Below, piece by piece: positions 17,388-26,090 of a stretch of DNA of 64,000 bases (the stretch's first letter is position 1; every line of letters starts with the position of its first letter). This DNA comes from Rhizobium cauense (lineage in GTDB: Bacteria > Pseudomonadota > Alphaproteobacteria > Rhizobiales > Rhizobiaceae): NCBI RefSeq assembly GCF_019511525.1, contig NZ_JAEUAT010000003.1:248001-312000 (forward strand), given 5' to 3'. The notes under the pieces were generated by a model. The model ran no database searches, had not been told where the DNA came from, and was given only the letters and a program-made list of their open reading frames with translations. The position numbers were made by a program, and so were the translations under genes.

Positions 17388-18385
17388 ACGCCTATACCGA
17401 ACGCGCGGCCGGATCGCCGGTCGCCGACTTCCTTTCCGAACACGCGCAGGTGCTGTCGATCACCGTGTTCTTCCTCGCTTGCCTCGTCTTTTTCTCCGCC
17501 ACCACGGACACGTTCCTGACGCTCGGCAATATCCTCAACGTCGTGCGCCAGGCGGCTCCCATCCTGGTTGTGGCGGTTGCTATGACGCTTGTCATCATCA
17601 CCGGCGGCATCGATCTTTCCGTCGGTTCGCAGGTGGCGCTAGTCAATGCGGTGGCCGCTATCATCATGGCCATGGGCTATCCATGGCCGACTGTGGTCAT
17701 CGGCATGATCGCCTTCGGTGCGCTGATGGGCATCGCCCAGGGCTGGTTCGTTGCCTACCAGGGCATCCCGGCATTCATTGTCACGCTTGCGGGCCTTTCC
17801 ATTCTGCGTGGTTTCGCATTGTGGCTGACGCAGGGTTACTCGATCCCGATCAAGGACGCGCCCGGCTTCTTCTGGCTCGGCCGGGGAGAATTCCTCGGGC
17901 TTCCGGTCCCGGCGCTCATCGCCGTGCTTGTGGCGGTGATTGGCTACGCCATCATCGCCTACACGAAATACGGCCGGCAGGTCGTGGCCGTGGGTTCCAA
18001 TCTCGAGGCAGCACGCCGCGTCGGCATGCCGGCAAAATGGATCGTCGCCTCGGTTTACATGGTCTCGGGGGTTGCCTGCGCACTGGCCGGACTTCTCATC
18101 GCCGCCCGCCTGGGCTCCGGCTCGTCCAACGCCGCCGTCGGCTTCGAACTGCAGGTCATCGCGGCCGTGGTTCTCGGCGGCACATCGCTGATGGGCGGAC
18201 GCGGCAGCATTCTCGGCACGGTGCTCGGAACGCTTACCATCGCCGTCATCGGCAACGGTCTGATTTTGATGCACATCTCGCCGTTCTTCACGCAGATCGT
18301 GACGGGCGCCATCATCCTGGTGGCAATCTGGCTGAATACCAAGATCTTCACCACCAACTTCCGCTTCGGCGGAAAGAAGAAGTGA
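17384..18385 (+). CDS. Sugar ABC transporter permease (RbsC/FrcC-like)
   Basis: A 333-residue inner-membrane permease with about eight to ten hydrophobic segments, including VAVAMTLVIITGGIDLSVGS, the conserved signature of this class, and GRQVVAVGSNLEAARRVGMP. It starts with TTG at 17384, overlapping the ATPase stop (TTGA), with GGAGGG just upstream. Together with the preceding two genes it forms a complete importer. No nearer ATG fits the family start. Confidence 0.92.
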   Translation: MNAYTERAAGSPVADFLSEHAQVLSITVFFLACLVFFSATTDTFLTLGNILNVVRQAAPILVVAVAMTLVIITGGIDLSVGSQVALVNAVAAIIMAMGYPWPTVVIGMIAFGALMGIAQGWFVAYQGIPAFIVTLAGLSILRGFALWLTQGYSIPIKDAPGFFWLGRGEFLGLPVPALIAVLVAVIGYAIIAYTKYGRQVVAVGSNLEAARRVGMPAKWIVASVYMVSGVACALAGLLIAARLGSGSSNAAVGFELQVIAAVVLGGTSLMGGRGSILGTVLGTLTIAVIGNGLILMHISPFFTQIVTGAIILVAIWLNTKIFTTNFRFGGKKK

Positions 18386-18392
18386 GGGCGGC

Positions 18393-19457
18393 ATGAGCGA
18401 ACTTTCAGAAGCGCATGTGCGTTCGGGCAAGGTGATGACGGTTGGGGGCGCAATCTCCGCTTCCGCCCTCGGTACCACGCTGATGCACGAGCATATCCTC
18501 AACGACTGCCGCTGCTGGTGGCATGCACCAAATACGCCGGAACGCCAGTATCTCGCCGACAGCTTTGTCTGCATCGAGATCCTGAGCGAACTGCACCAGG
18601 ATCCTTTCGTCAACAAGCACAACATCACGCTTGACGACGAGCCACTTGCTATCACCGAGCTCAAGGATTTCGCGGCACATGGCGGCCACACGGTCGTCGA
18701 GCCGACCTGTCAGGGCATCGGCCGAGATCCCCGAGCGCTGAAGCGGATATCGCAGGCTTCCGGGCTCAATATCATCATGGGCGCCGGCTATTATCTTGGC
18801 TCGTCGCATCCGGCCAAGGTCGCGGGCATGACGATCGACCAGATCGCCGACGAGATCGTTCAGGAGGCGACCGTCGGTGTCGATGGCACCGACATCAAAG
18901 TCGGATTGATCGGCGAGATCGGCGTGTCCTCAGATTTCACCGATCAGGAAGAAAAGTCGCTGCGCGCGGCGGCGCGGGCGCAGGCGCGCACCGGCCTTCC
19001 GCTGATGGTTCATCTTCCCGGCTGGTACAGGCTCGGTCACAAGGTGCTTGATATCGCGGCGGACGAGGGGGCGGAGCTCGGCCACACCGTCCTCTGCCAC
19101 ATGAACCCGTCACATGACGATCTCGCCTACCAGGCTGAGCTCGCCGCGCGCGGCGCTTTCCTGGAATACGACATGATCGGCATGGATTTCTTCTACGCCG
19201 ACCAGCAGGTGCAGTGCCCGAGCGACGAGGAAGCGGCGCGTGCCATCGTCAAGCTGGTGGAGCGGGGGCATATTGATCGCATCCTGCTCTCCCACGACGT
19301 CTTCCTGAAGATGATGCTGACGCGCTACGGCGGCAATGGCTATGCCTACATCCTCAAGCACTTTCTGCCGCGGCTGAAGCGCCACGGGCTGACCGATCAA
19401 CAGCTTGATATTCTCATGCGCGACAATCCGAGATCGGTGTTCGAGGCCAAGGCCTGA
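18393..19457 (+). CDS. Phosphotriesterase-family amidohydrolase/lactonase
   Basis: A 354-residue TIM-barrel metal enzyme. The first metal-binding motif is His32-x-His34 in LMHEHILND; VGLIGEIGVS would supply the bridging Glu, then MVHLPGW and CHMNPSHDD the further His, and LLSHDVFLK the Asp. These fit the phosphotriesterase-like (Php/lactonase) group, whose members often open sugar lactones or esters rather than phosphotriesters. It starts 8 bases after the permease and is part of the same operon. It probably acts on the imported compound or its first product. Confidence 0.88.
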   Translation: MSELSEAHVRSGKVMTVGGAISASALGTTLMHEHILNDCRCWWHAPNTPERQYLADSFVCIEILSELHQDPFVNKHNITLDDEPLAITELKDFAAHGGHTVVEPTCQGIGRDPRALKRISQASGLNIIMGAGYYLGSSHPAKVAGMTIDQIADEIVQEATVGVDGTDIKVGLIGEIGVSSDFTDQEEKSLRAAARAQARTGLPLMVHLPGWYRLGHKVLDIAADEGAELGHTVLCHMNPSHDDLAYQAELAARGAFLEYDMIGMDFFYADQQVQCPSDEEAARAIVKLVERGHIDRILLSHDVFLKMMLTRYGGNGYAYILKHFLPRLKRHGLTDQQLDILMRDNPRSVFEAKA

Positions 19458-19487
19458 TCGCAGATCGATAATAGAAATGGAAAGACC

Positions 19488-20258
19488 ATGACCAAGAAAG
19501 TCCTCCTCGTCGGCGAGAGCTGGGTCAGCTCCGCCACCCATTATAAAGGCTTCGACCAGTTCGGCAGCGTCACCTTCCATCTCGGCGCCGAGCCGCTGGT
19601 AAAGGCGCTCGAAGGCAGCGAGTACGAGCTGACCTACATGCCGGCCCATGAGGCAGTTGAAAAATTCCCCTTCGATATGGAGGGTCTCGACGCCTATGAC
19701 GTGGTCATCCTGTCGGATATCGGCGCCAACTCGTTGCTGCTGCCGCCGGCCGTCTGGCTGCATTCCAAGACCGTGCCGAACCGGTTGAAGCTGATCAAGG
19801 CCTGGGTGGAAAAGGGTGGCGGCCTGTTGATGGTTGGCGGCTATTTCTCCTTCCAGGGCATCGACGGCAAGGCGCGCTGGCGCCGCACGGCGGTCGAGGA
19901 TGTGCTCCCCGTCACCTGCCTGCCCTATGACGATCGTGTCGAGATTCCGGAAGGTACGGGTGCTGTCATCACCAAGGCGGACCACCCGACGGTTGCCGGC
20001 GTGGGCGGTGAATGGCCGCTGCTGCTTGGCGTTAACGAGGTGGAGGTGCGCGACCGCGCCGATGTCGAAGTTGTGGCCCGTCTGCCGGATGATCAGGGCG
20101 GCCATCCGCTGCTTGTCACCGGGACATTCGGCCAGGGGCGCAGCGCTGCCTGGACATCCGATATCGGTCCGCACTGGCTGTCGCCGGCCTTCTGCGAATG
20201 GGAAGGCTACGGCCGCCTTTGGAAGAACATCCTCGGCTGGTTGAGCGAAAAGCGCTGA
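19488..20258 (+). CDS. GATase1-like (PF07090-type) protein
   Basis: A 256-residue protein resembling putative class I glutamine-amidotransferase-like proteins of unknown function: KKVLLVGESWVSSATHYKGF, AYDVVILSDIGANSLLLPP, and GGGLLMVGGYFSFQGIDGKA. There is no clear nucleophilic Cys elbow as in true GATases, so glutaminase activity is doubtful. It follows the phosphotriesterase-like gene by 30 bases and is last in the operon. Its stop codon lies in an inverted repeat with the stop of the convergent PfkB gene. Function unknown. Confidence 0.75.
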   Translation: MTKKVLLVGESWVSSATHYKGFDQFGSVTFHLGAEPLVKALEGSEYELTYMPAHEAVEKFPFDMEGLDAYDVVILSDIGANSLLLPPAVWLHSKTVPNRLKLIKAWVEKGGGLLMVGGYFSFQGIDGKARWRRTAVEDVLPVTCLPYDDRVEIPEGTGAVITKADHPTVAGVGGEWPLLLGVNEVEVRDRADVEVVARLPDDQGGHPLLVTGTFGQGRSAAWTSDIGPHWLSPAFCEWEGYGRLWKNILGWLSEKR

Positions 20259-20289
20259 GGCGTCAATGGTCCTTGGCGCGCCTCAGCGC
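20252..20289. terminator. Inverted repeat spanning two convergent stop codons
   Basis: GCGCTGAGGCG (20252-20262) and its exact complement at 20279-20289, with a 16-base loop. The left arm holds the GATase1-like stop and the right arm the PfkB stop. It is a plausible bidirectional terminator though it has no T tract. Confidence 0.45.
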
Positions 20290-21194
20290 GCCAGGATCGC
20301 CTGCAGTTCCTCGGTGGTCGGGAAGGCCGAGCGGGTGCCGCGACGGCTGACTGTCAGGGCGGAGGCGGAGGCGGCGTGGACGATGGCACGGGCGTCGAGC
20401 TCGACGCCGCGCAACGCGGCGGAAGCCAGCGCTACGGCCATGAAGGTGTCGCCGGCGCCTGTGGTGTCGATCGCCTTGGTGGCCACGGCCGGAATGTTGG
20501 CGATGGCCGCCCCCCGGCTTGCCAGCAGGGCGCCTTCGCCGCCGAGCGTCAGCACGACGTGGCGCACGCCCGATTGCAGCAGCTTTTCGGTCGCTGCCGT
20601 ATCGGACGAACCTGTGAGGCTCTCCGCCTCACCCCGGTTCAGGAATGCGATGTCGACGAGCGGCCAGAAGTCGCCGAAATAGGGCCTGAGGGGCGAGGGG
20701 TTGAAGGCGGTAACGAGGCCGCGGCGGCGGGCTTCCTGGAGCAGGCCAAGCGTGGTTGCCTCGCTGAGATTGCCTTGCAGGACCATGAGGTCGCCTGAAG
20801 CGGCGGTGTCGAGCGCAGCGATGGCCTCTTGTGGCGTCAGCGAACCGGCTGAATCGGTGGTGGTGACGATGGCGTTTTCGCCATCGGGTGTGGTGAAGAT
20901 GATGGAGAAATCGCTGGATCGGCCGGTAAGCGCAATCAGCTTGGCCTCGACCGGTTCCGGAGCAAGTTGATCGCGAATGGTCTGGGCGCGGAAATCCTCA
21001 CCCACGGCCGCAACGAGGGTGGTGGGGAGGCCTGTTCGGGCCATGACCACGGCCTGGTTCGCACCCTTGCCTCCAAGGTCGCGCGTTTCTTCGCGACCAA
21101 GGATCGAAGCCCCGGCTTCCGGCATGGTCGAAACGGAGATGGTTTCGTCGACAGCGACGTTACCGATGACATGAGCACGAACATTGGCAGGCAT
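20283..21194 (-). CDS. PfkB-family carbohydrate kinase (ribokinase-like)
   Basis: A 303-residue ribokinase-fold protein: VIGNVAVDETISVSTMPEAG, then the substrate loop LGGKGANQAVVMARTGLPT, and the ATP/catalytic motif TTGAGDTFMAVALASAAL with the Asp base. It phosphorylates a sugar or nucleoside. The ATG at 21194 fits the family start; the frame is open further upstream. It runs against its neighbours and its start codon is only 25 bases from the BtpA gene start on the other strand. In the island it would trap the released sugar. Confidence 0.9.
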   Translation of the reverse strand: MPANVRAHVIGNVAVDETISVSTMPEAGASILGREETRDLGGKGANQAVVMARTGLPTTLVAAVGEDFRAQTIRDQLAPEPVEAKLIALTGRSSDFSIIFTTPDGENAIVTTTDSAGSLTPQEAIAALDTAASGDLMVLQGNLSEATTLGLLQEARRRGLVTAFNPSPLRPYFGDFWPLVDIAFLNRGEAESLTGSSDTAATEKLLQSGVRHVVLTLGGEGALLASRGAAIANIPAVATKAIDTTGAGDTFMAVALASAALRGVELDARAIVHAASASALTVSRRGTRSAFPTTEELQAILAR

Positions 21195-21219
21195 GGCTGG
21201 CCTTCGAAAGGAAATGAAA

Positions 21220-22062
21220 ATGCAGACGATCTCGGATAATAATTCAAGCGCCATAAGGCAAATATTCGGCACTGACAAGGCGCTGATCGGGATGATCCAT
21301 TGCTCCCCCTTTCCCGGTGCCCCGCGCTACCGCGGCGCGACGGTGGACGCTATCTACGACGTGGCGATGCGCGATGCAGAGGCGTTGATCGAAGGCGGCT
21401 TGCATGGTCTGATCATCGAGAACCACGGCGACATCCCCTTCTCCAAGCCCGAGGATATCGGCCCCGAGACATCCGCCTTCATGTCCGTCGTCACGGATCG
21501 GATCGGACGGGCGACCGGTATCCCGATGGGGATTAACGTGCTCGCAAATGCCCCGATCCCGGCCTTCGCCATCGCCATGGCCGGCGGCGCCAAGTTCATC
21601 CGCGTCAACCAGTGGGCCAACGCCTATGTCGCCAACGAGGGCTTCATGGAAGGCCGCGCGGCCGAAGCTATGCGATACCGGTCGGCTCTGCGCGCCGAAC
21701 ACATCAAGATCTTCGCCGACAGCCATGTGAAGCATGGCGCCCACGCGATCACCGCCGACCGGACGATCGAGGAACTGACCCGCGACCTCGCCTTCTTCGA
21801 CGCCGACGTGGTGATCGCCACCGGCCAGCGCACCGGCAATTCGGCAACCGTGGAGGAGATCGAGACGATCGGCGCAGCGACCCATCTGCCGCTGCTCGTT
21901 GGATCCGGCGTCACCAAGGACAACATCGTCGAGATCCTGAAGCGCACCAATGGTGTCATCGTCGCGTCCTCGCTGAAGGAGGGTGGTGTGTGGTGGAATC
22001 CGGTGGAACTTTCCCGCGTCAAAGCCTTCGTCGAAGCGGCGCGTCCGGGTCTGGAAGGCTGA
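21220..22062 (+). CDS. BtpA-family protein (SgcQ-like)
   Basis: A 280-residue TIM-barrel-type protein of the BtpA/SgcQ family: ALIGMIHCSPFPGAPRYRG, HGLIIENHGDIPFSKPEDIG, INVLANAPIPAFAIAMAGGA and GVIVASSLKEGGVWWNPVEL are the conserved blocks. The family includes a cyanobacterial factor named for photosystem I biogenesis and an Escherichia coli sugar-operon protein; the activity is uncertain. ATG 21220 has AAAGGA seven bases upstream, whereas 21214 is too close to it. It is followed after one base by the TenA-like gene. Promoter sequences must lie inside the PfkB gene. Confidence 0.82.
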   Translation: MQTISDNNSSAIRQIFGTDKALIGMIHCSPFPGAPRYRGATVDAIYDVAMRDAEALIEGGLHGLIIENHGDIPFSKPEDIGPETSAFMSVVTDRIGRATGIPMGINVLANAPIPAFAIAMAGGAKFIRVNQWANAYVANEGFMEGRAAEAMRYRSALRAEHIKIFADSHVKHGAHAITADRTIEELTRDLAFFDADVVIATGQRTGNSATVEEIETIGAATHLPLLVGSGVTKDNIVEILKRTNGVIVASSLKEGGVWWNPVELSRVKAFVEAARPGLEG

Positions 22063-22063
22063 T

Positions 22064-22708
22064 ATGAGCGAGACATTGTCCGAGCAGATCCTGCGTGAAA
22101 ATGCTGCCGTCTTCGATGCGATGGTTAGCCATCGTTTCGTCACGGACATCAAGGCGAACCGGCTTTCGAAGGACGTCTTCGAGCGCTATCTCGTCTTCGA
22201 GGGCGCCTTCGTCGACACGGCAATTTCGATCTTCGCCTTTGCCGCCGCCAAGGCCGAGACGATCGCCCAGAAGCGCTGGCTGATCGGCGTTCTCGATGCA
22301 CTGGCCAACCAGCAGATCGCCTATTTCGAAAAGACCTTTGCCGAGCGCGGCATCGATCCCGCAGCCTATAACACAGCGATCCCCGAAGTAGCCTTCTTCC
22401 GTGACGGCATGCTGACGATCTCCCGCGATGGTGGTTACCTCGATACGGTCGCGGCAATGTTTGCCGCCGAGTGGATGTACTGGACCTGGTCGAAGGAGGC
22501 TGCCCGTTACGCGATCAGCGATCCTCTGCTTAAGGAGTGGGTGGACCTGCACGCGCACGAGGACTTCGCCGCTCAGGCGCTGTGGCTGAAGGCCGAGCTG
22601 GATGCCGCCGGCGCAGCCATGAGCCCGGACGAACGCTCCCGCCTTAGCGGCATCTTCGGCCGCGCTCAGGCGCTCGAGATCGCGTTTCACGACGCTCCCT
22701 ATCTCTGA
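22064..22708 (+). CDS. TenA/THI-4-like protein lacking the usual catalytic residues
   Basis: A 214-residue all-helical protein of the TenA family: RLSKDVFERYLVFEGAFVDT, ISIFAFAAAKAETIAQKRWL, and the C-terminal ALEIAFHDAPYL, which keeps the family's late Glu. By hand alignment to Bacillus TenA, the active-site Cys (PCYWLY) is replaced by Ala (AAEWMY) and the early Asp (LQDSYY) by Gly (FEGAFV). It is therefore probably not a thiaminase/aminopyrimidine hydrolase. ATG 22064 follows the BtpA stop by one base. It is followed 9 bases on by an M20 hydrolase. Confidence 0.8.
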   Translation: MSETLSEQILRENAAVFDAMVSHRFVTDIKANRLSKDVFERYLVFEGAFVDTAISIFAFAAAKAETIAQKRWLIGVLDALANQQIAYFEKTFAERGIDPAAYNTAIPEVAFFRDGMLTISRDGGYLDTVAAMFAAEWMYWTWSKEAARYAISDPLLKEWVDLHAHEDFAAQALWLKAELDAAGAAMSPDERSRLSGIFGRAQALEIAFHDAPYL

Positions 22709-22717
22709 GGTAAGACC

Positions 22718-23971
22718 ATGCTCGATATCGACGGCGATCGTCTCAATGCCCGCCTCGAAGCTTTTGCCACCATCGGCGGAACGGCAAAGGGAGGCGTCAA
22801 TCGCCAGGCGTTGACAGAAGGCGATCGCCGCGCACGGCGGCTTCTGGCCGAGCTTGCCTGGGCGAGGGGATTCATCGTCCTCCAGGACCCGATGGCTAAC
22901 CTCTTTATCCGACGCAGGGGCCGGGTCGATACGCTCGCGCCTGTTGTCATCGGCAGTCATCTCGACAGCCAGCCGGCCGGCGGCCGGTTCGACGGCGCGC
23001 TCGGGACGCTTTCCGCTTTCGAGGTGCTGGAGAGCCTAGAAGACGCGGGCATCGAGACGGATCGTCCCGTGGTTGTCGTCTCGTGGACCAACGAGGAGGG
23101 GTGCCGCTTTGCGCCTGGCTGCATGGGATCGATGGCCTTTTCGGCAGGCGAGATCCCGATCGCCTGGCAAAGCAAGGCCGCTACCGATGGCGCCGGCTTT
23201 ACCGAGGAACTCGCGCTAACGATTGCGAGCCTGCCGGAGGCCGAGATGTTGCCGCTCGGCTTTCCGGTTCACGCCTATATAGAAGTTCATATCGAGCAGG
23301 GGCCTTCGCTCGAGGCGAACGATATTCCCATTGGCGTGGTGAAGGGCATTCAGGGCACACGTTGGCTGGATGTGGCGCTTAAGGGCCAGACCGCCCATGC
23401 CGGCACCACCGGACTGTCCTACCGCCGTGATCCGCTGCGTGCGCTGACCGCTGCCCTTTCAGGCCTCTACGAGGCGGTGATGCCTGATGATCCGGACGCC
23501 CGTTTCACCGTCGGGCGGATTTCAGCCGAGCCTGGCTCGGTCAACGCGATCCCAGATCAGGTCCGCTGCACGGTCGATATGCGTCATCCCGAACCATCAC
23601 GGCTGGACGAGATCGAACGGTTCGTAACATCGCGCATAGTGGAGGAAGCGAAGCGGCAAGGTTGCAAGGCCGAGATCGCCCGATCCTTTGATATGGCACC
23701 CTGCATTTTTTCCGACACGTTGCAGCAGACGGTCGAGCAGGCAGCAAGTGTGCGCAAGGTCAAAAGTATGCGGATGCTGTCAGGTGCCTTTCATGATGCA
23801 CTGTTCGTCAACCGTGTCGCGCCGGCCGCGATGATCTTCGCTCCGTGCCGCGATGGGCTCAGTCACAATGAGGCTGAGTATGTCGAACCTGCGCATGCTG
23901 TCATCGGCTGTGATGTGCTGGCGCAGGCCACGCTCGCGATTGCCTGCGAGAGCGTAGATGGGCGCTCATGA
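22718..23971 (+). CDS. M20 amidohydrolase (N-carbamoyl-amino-acid hydrolase / allantoate amidohydrolase type)
   Basis: A 417-residue binuclear metal enzyme. VVIGSHLDSQPAGGRFDGAL holds the metal His and Asp, SWTNEEGCRFAPGCMGS the Glu-Glu pair, and AYIEVHIEQGPSLE the next His; the family end is DGLSHNEAEYVEPAHAV. These are the marks of the carbamoylase/ureidoglycolate-allantoate group. It hydrolyses an N-carbamoyl or ureido group in the cytoplasm. It sits 9 bases after the TenA-like gene in the BtpA-TenA-M20 operon, and points to a ureide or hydantoin-like intermediate. Confidence 0.9.
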   Translation: MLDIDGDRLNARLEAFATIGGTAKGGVNRQALTEGDRRARRLLAELAWARGFIVLQDPMANLFIRRRGRVDTLAPVVIGSHLDSQPAGGRFDGALGTLSAFEVLESLEDAGIETDRPVVVVSWTNEEGCRFAPGCMGSMAFSAGEIPIAWQSKAATDGAGFTEELALTIASLPEAEMLPLGFPVHAYIEVHIEQGPSLEANDIPIGVVKGIQGTRWLDVALKGQTAHAGTTGLSYRRDPLRALTAALSGLYEAVMPDDPDARFTVGRISAEPGSVNAIPDQVRCTVDMRHPEPSRLDEIERFVTSRIVEEAKRQGCKAEIARSFDMAPCIFSDTLQQTVEQAASVRKVKSMRMLSGAFHDALFVNRVAPAAMIFAPCRDGLSHNEAEYVEPAHAVIGCDVLAQATLAIACESVDGRS

Positions 23972-24262
23972 ATCTGGATTGAAATATTTTCAATTTGGCC
24001 AATTTGAAGTTATTTCTTCCACATATTGATCACCAAGGCGAGCTAACGGCAGAGAGTTCGACTGCAATGAGAATATCGTTTCCTTGACGCTTGCAACGTC
24101 CGGCCTGATTTGCGTGTGGCCACTCGTGCTCGCGCCATGAGCTAAGCAGACATAGGTGCCAAGCTATGGCGCCATCTGAAAATCGTATTTTTCCTTACTG
24201 GTATCAGTTTGCCATGATTTCCCCAGGTCCACAAACGTTCGACACTGGCGGAAGGCGCATCG
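23972..24262. other. Intergenic region upstream of dpp-type operon
   Basis: 291 bases without a gene. It holds an AT-rich stretch with repeated CAATTTGG motifs near 23985-24010 and one copy of the LysR-type site at 24152-24167. Confidence 0.6.
24152..24167. promoter_or_regulatory. LysR-type site 1, ATAGG-N6-GCTAT
   Basis: CATAGGTGCCAAGCTATG, an inverted repeat 96 bases before the dpp-type ATPase start. It shares its arms and spacing with sites at 30557, 31854 and 39579. Confidence 0.65.
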
Positions 24263-25258
24263 ATGGCGTTGCTGGAAATAACCGATCTGAACATCAAGGT
24301 GATCACGAGCGCCGGCGTGCTTCACGCGGTCCGTGGCGTTGACCTTGCCGTCGATGCAGGCGAAACCCTCTGCATCGTCGGTGAATCCGGCTGCGGGAAA
24401 TCGCTGACGGCGCTATCGGTCACCGGACTGCTGCCGCCTGTAGCACGCTGTTCGGCCACGAGGCTGGCCTTCGAAGGTCGGGATATCCTGCGGCTGTCAC
24501 GCCGCGAACTCGAAGATCTCAGGGGCAAGCGCATCGGCTTCATTTTCCAGGATCCGATGACTGGGCTCAACCCGACCATGACCATCGGACGCCAGCTGAC
24601 CGAGGTGCACCTACGCCATATCGCGCGCGATCATGCGGCGGCGAATGCCGCCGCGATTTCCTTGCTGACGAGGGTCGGCATCGCCAATGCCGCCGATCGG
24701 CTGCGCCAGTATCCGCACGAGCTTTCGGGCGGCCTCCGCCAGCGGGTCATGATCGCTATGGTCCTGATGGCGCGGCCCCGCCTGATCATCGCCGACGAGC
24801 CGACCACGGCTCTCGATGTCACTGTCCAAGCGCAGGTGCTGGCGCTCCTCAAATCCCTGCAGCAGGAGCACGGCATCGGCCTCGTCTTCATCACCCATGA
24901 TCTCGGCGTCGTCGCGGCGATCGCCGATCGCGTCGCCGTCATGTATGCGGGCGAGGTGGTCGAGACCGGCAAGGCGCGCGACCTGCTCACTAGTCCCCGA
25001 CACCCCTATACCCGGGCGCTGCTCTCCTGCGTGCCCTCGACGACCCCTCCGCCGGCTGGCGTCTCGGTCGAACTCGGCACGATCCCCGGCCGGGTGCCGT
25101 TGCTGAGCGGCCAGATCGAAGGCTGCGCGTTTGCGCCTCGCTGCACTCTGGTTCAGGACAGATGTCGCACACAAACGGTGCCGGCGCGGTCTCGAGGCGA
25201 TGCCGAAATCTGCCGTTGTCTTCTCGCACCGGAAAAAATGGAGCTTTTCCATGCGTGA
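24263..25258 (+). CDS. Dipeptide/oligopeptide-type ABC ATPase (DppD-like)
   Basis: A 331-residue ATPase with Walker A GESGCGKS, Q-loop IFQDPMTGLNPTMTIG, signature LSGGLRQR and Walker [13 protein letters not shown]. The C-terminal block RHPYTRALLSCVPS and the cysteine-containing CAFAPRC are the DppD/OppD marks. The partner ATPase overlaps its 3' end by 8 bases. First gene of a five-gene ABC operon, behind a putative LysR site. Such systems carry peptides but also many other compounds in rhizobia. Confidence 0.93.
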   Translation: MALLEITDLNIKVITSAGVLHAVRGVDLAVDAGETLCIVGESGCGKSLTALSVTGLLPPVARCSATRLAFEGRDILRLSRRELEDLRGKRIGFIFQDPMTGLNPTMTIGRQLTEVHLRHIARDHAAANAAAISLLTRVGIANAADRLRQYPHELSGGLRQRVMIAMVLMARPRLIIADEPTTALDVTVQAQVLALLKSLQQEHGIGLVFITHDLGVVAAIADRVAVMYAGEVVETGKARDLLTSPRHPYTRALLSCVPSTTPPPAGVSVELGTIPGRVPLLSGQIEGCAFAPRCTLVQDRCRTQTVPARSRGDAEICRCLLAPEKMELFHA

Positions 25259-26057
25259 CGGGTCGCCCTTTCCCCGCGTTGCCCTAGAGGCGCGCGCCGT
25301 CAGCCACAGCTATCCCGGCCGTCAAGCTTTCAAGGCTCTGAACGATGTGTCCATCGCCCTGCGCGAGGGTGAGACGCTAGCCATTGTCGGCGAATCCGGC
25401 TCGGGCAAGTCTACGCTTTCGCGCATCCTACTCGGGCTTGCCTCTCCAAGCGAGGGACAGGTTCTCTGCTTCGGCAAGGACATCGGCAGCCTGTCGCGCC
25501 GAGAGCGCGCAGCCCATGTGCAGCCGGTGTTCCAGGATCCCTATTCTTCGCTCAATCCGCGCCACACGCTGGCAGAGATCGTGGCGGCTCCGTTGCTTGC
25601 GCGTGGCGAGCAGCGGGCGTGTGCGCTTCGCCGGGCGACCGGGCTTTTAGAAGAGGTGGGGCTGGGCCCTGCCTATGCGCAGCGCCGCCCCGCGGCCCTT
25701 TCTGGCGGCCAGCGCCAGCGCGCGGCGATCGCCCGTGCCCTGATTGCCGATCCCGAAATCCTGGTCTGCGACGAGCCGACGTCGGCCCTCGACGTCTCTG
25801 TCCAGGCGCAGATCCTTAATCTTCTGCAGGAACAGAGACGAGAGCGAAAACTGTCTGTCCTGCTCATCACCCACAATATCGGTGTGGTCGCCCATATGGC
25901 GGATCGCGTGGCGGTGATGCGTCATGGCGAAATCGTCGAGACCGGCGGTGTCCGCGACGTGCTTCTAAAGCCGCGGCAGGATTACACCCGGCTTCTGATT
26001 TCCTCGGTACCCGATTTGCGCGGCGGGCCAATCAAGCCACTCGCAACCGCGCCGTAA
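25251..26057 (+). CDS. Dipeptide/oligopeptide-type ABC ATPase (DppF-like)
   Basis: A 268-residue ATPase with Walker [11 protein letters not shown]-loop PVFQDPYSSLNPRHTL, signature LSGGQRQRA and Walker B LVCDEPTSALD. It is the DppF partner of the previous gene. The start ATG at 25251 overlaps the DppD stop (25256-25258) out of frame; the open frame upstream to 25131 is not used. Slightly short at its C-terminus compared with typical 320-residue DppF. Confidence 0.92.
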   Translation: MRDGSPFPRVALEARAVSHSYPGRQAFKALNDVSIALREGETLAIVGESGSGKSTLSRILLGLASPSEGQVLCFGKDIGSLSRRERAAHVQPVFQDPYSSLNPRHTLAEIVAAPLLARGEQRACALRRATGLLEEVGLGPAYAQRRPAALSGGQRQRAAIARALIADPEILVCDEPTSALDVSVQAQILNLLQEQRRERKLSVLLITHNIGVVAHMADRVAVMRHGEIVETGGVRDVLLKPRQDYTRLLISSVPDLRGGPIKPLATAP

Positions 26058-26090
26058 TGCCTGAATGTTTCTCATTGACCGGAGTTCATG

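Noticed and set aside
21195..22063. A TPP riboswitch near the TenA-like gene
   Set aside because: There is only a 25-base gap before BtpA and no riboswitch-like sequence. The TenA-like protein also lacks the catalytic residues.
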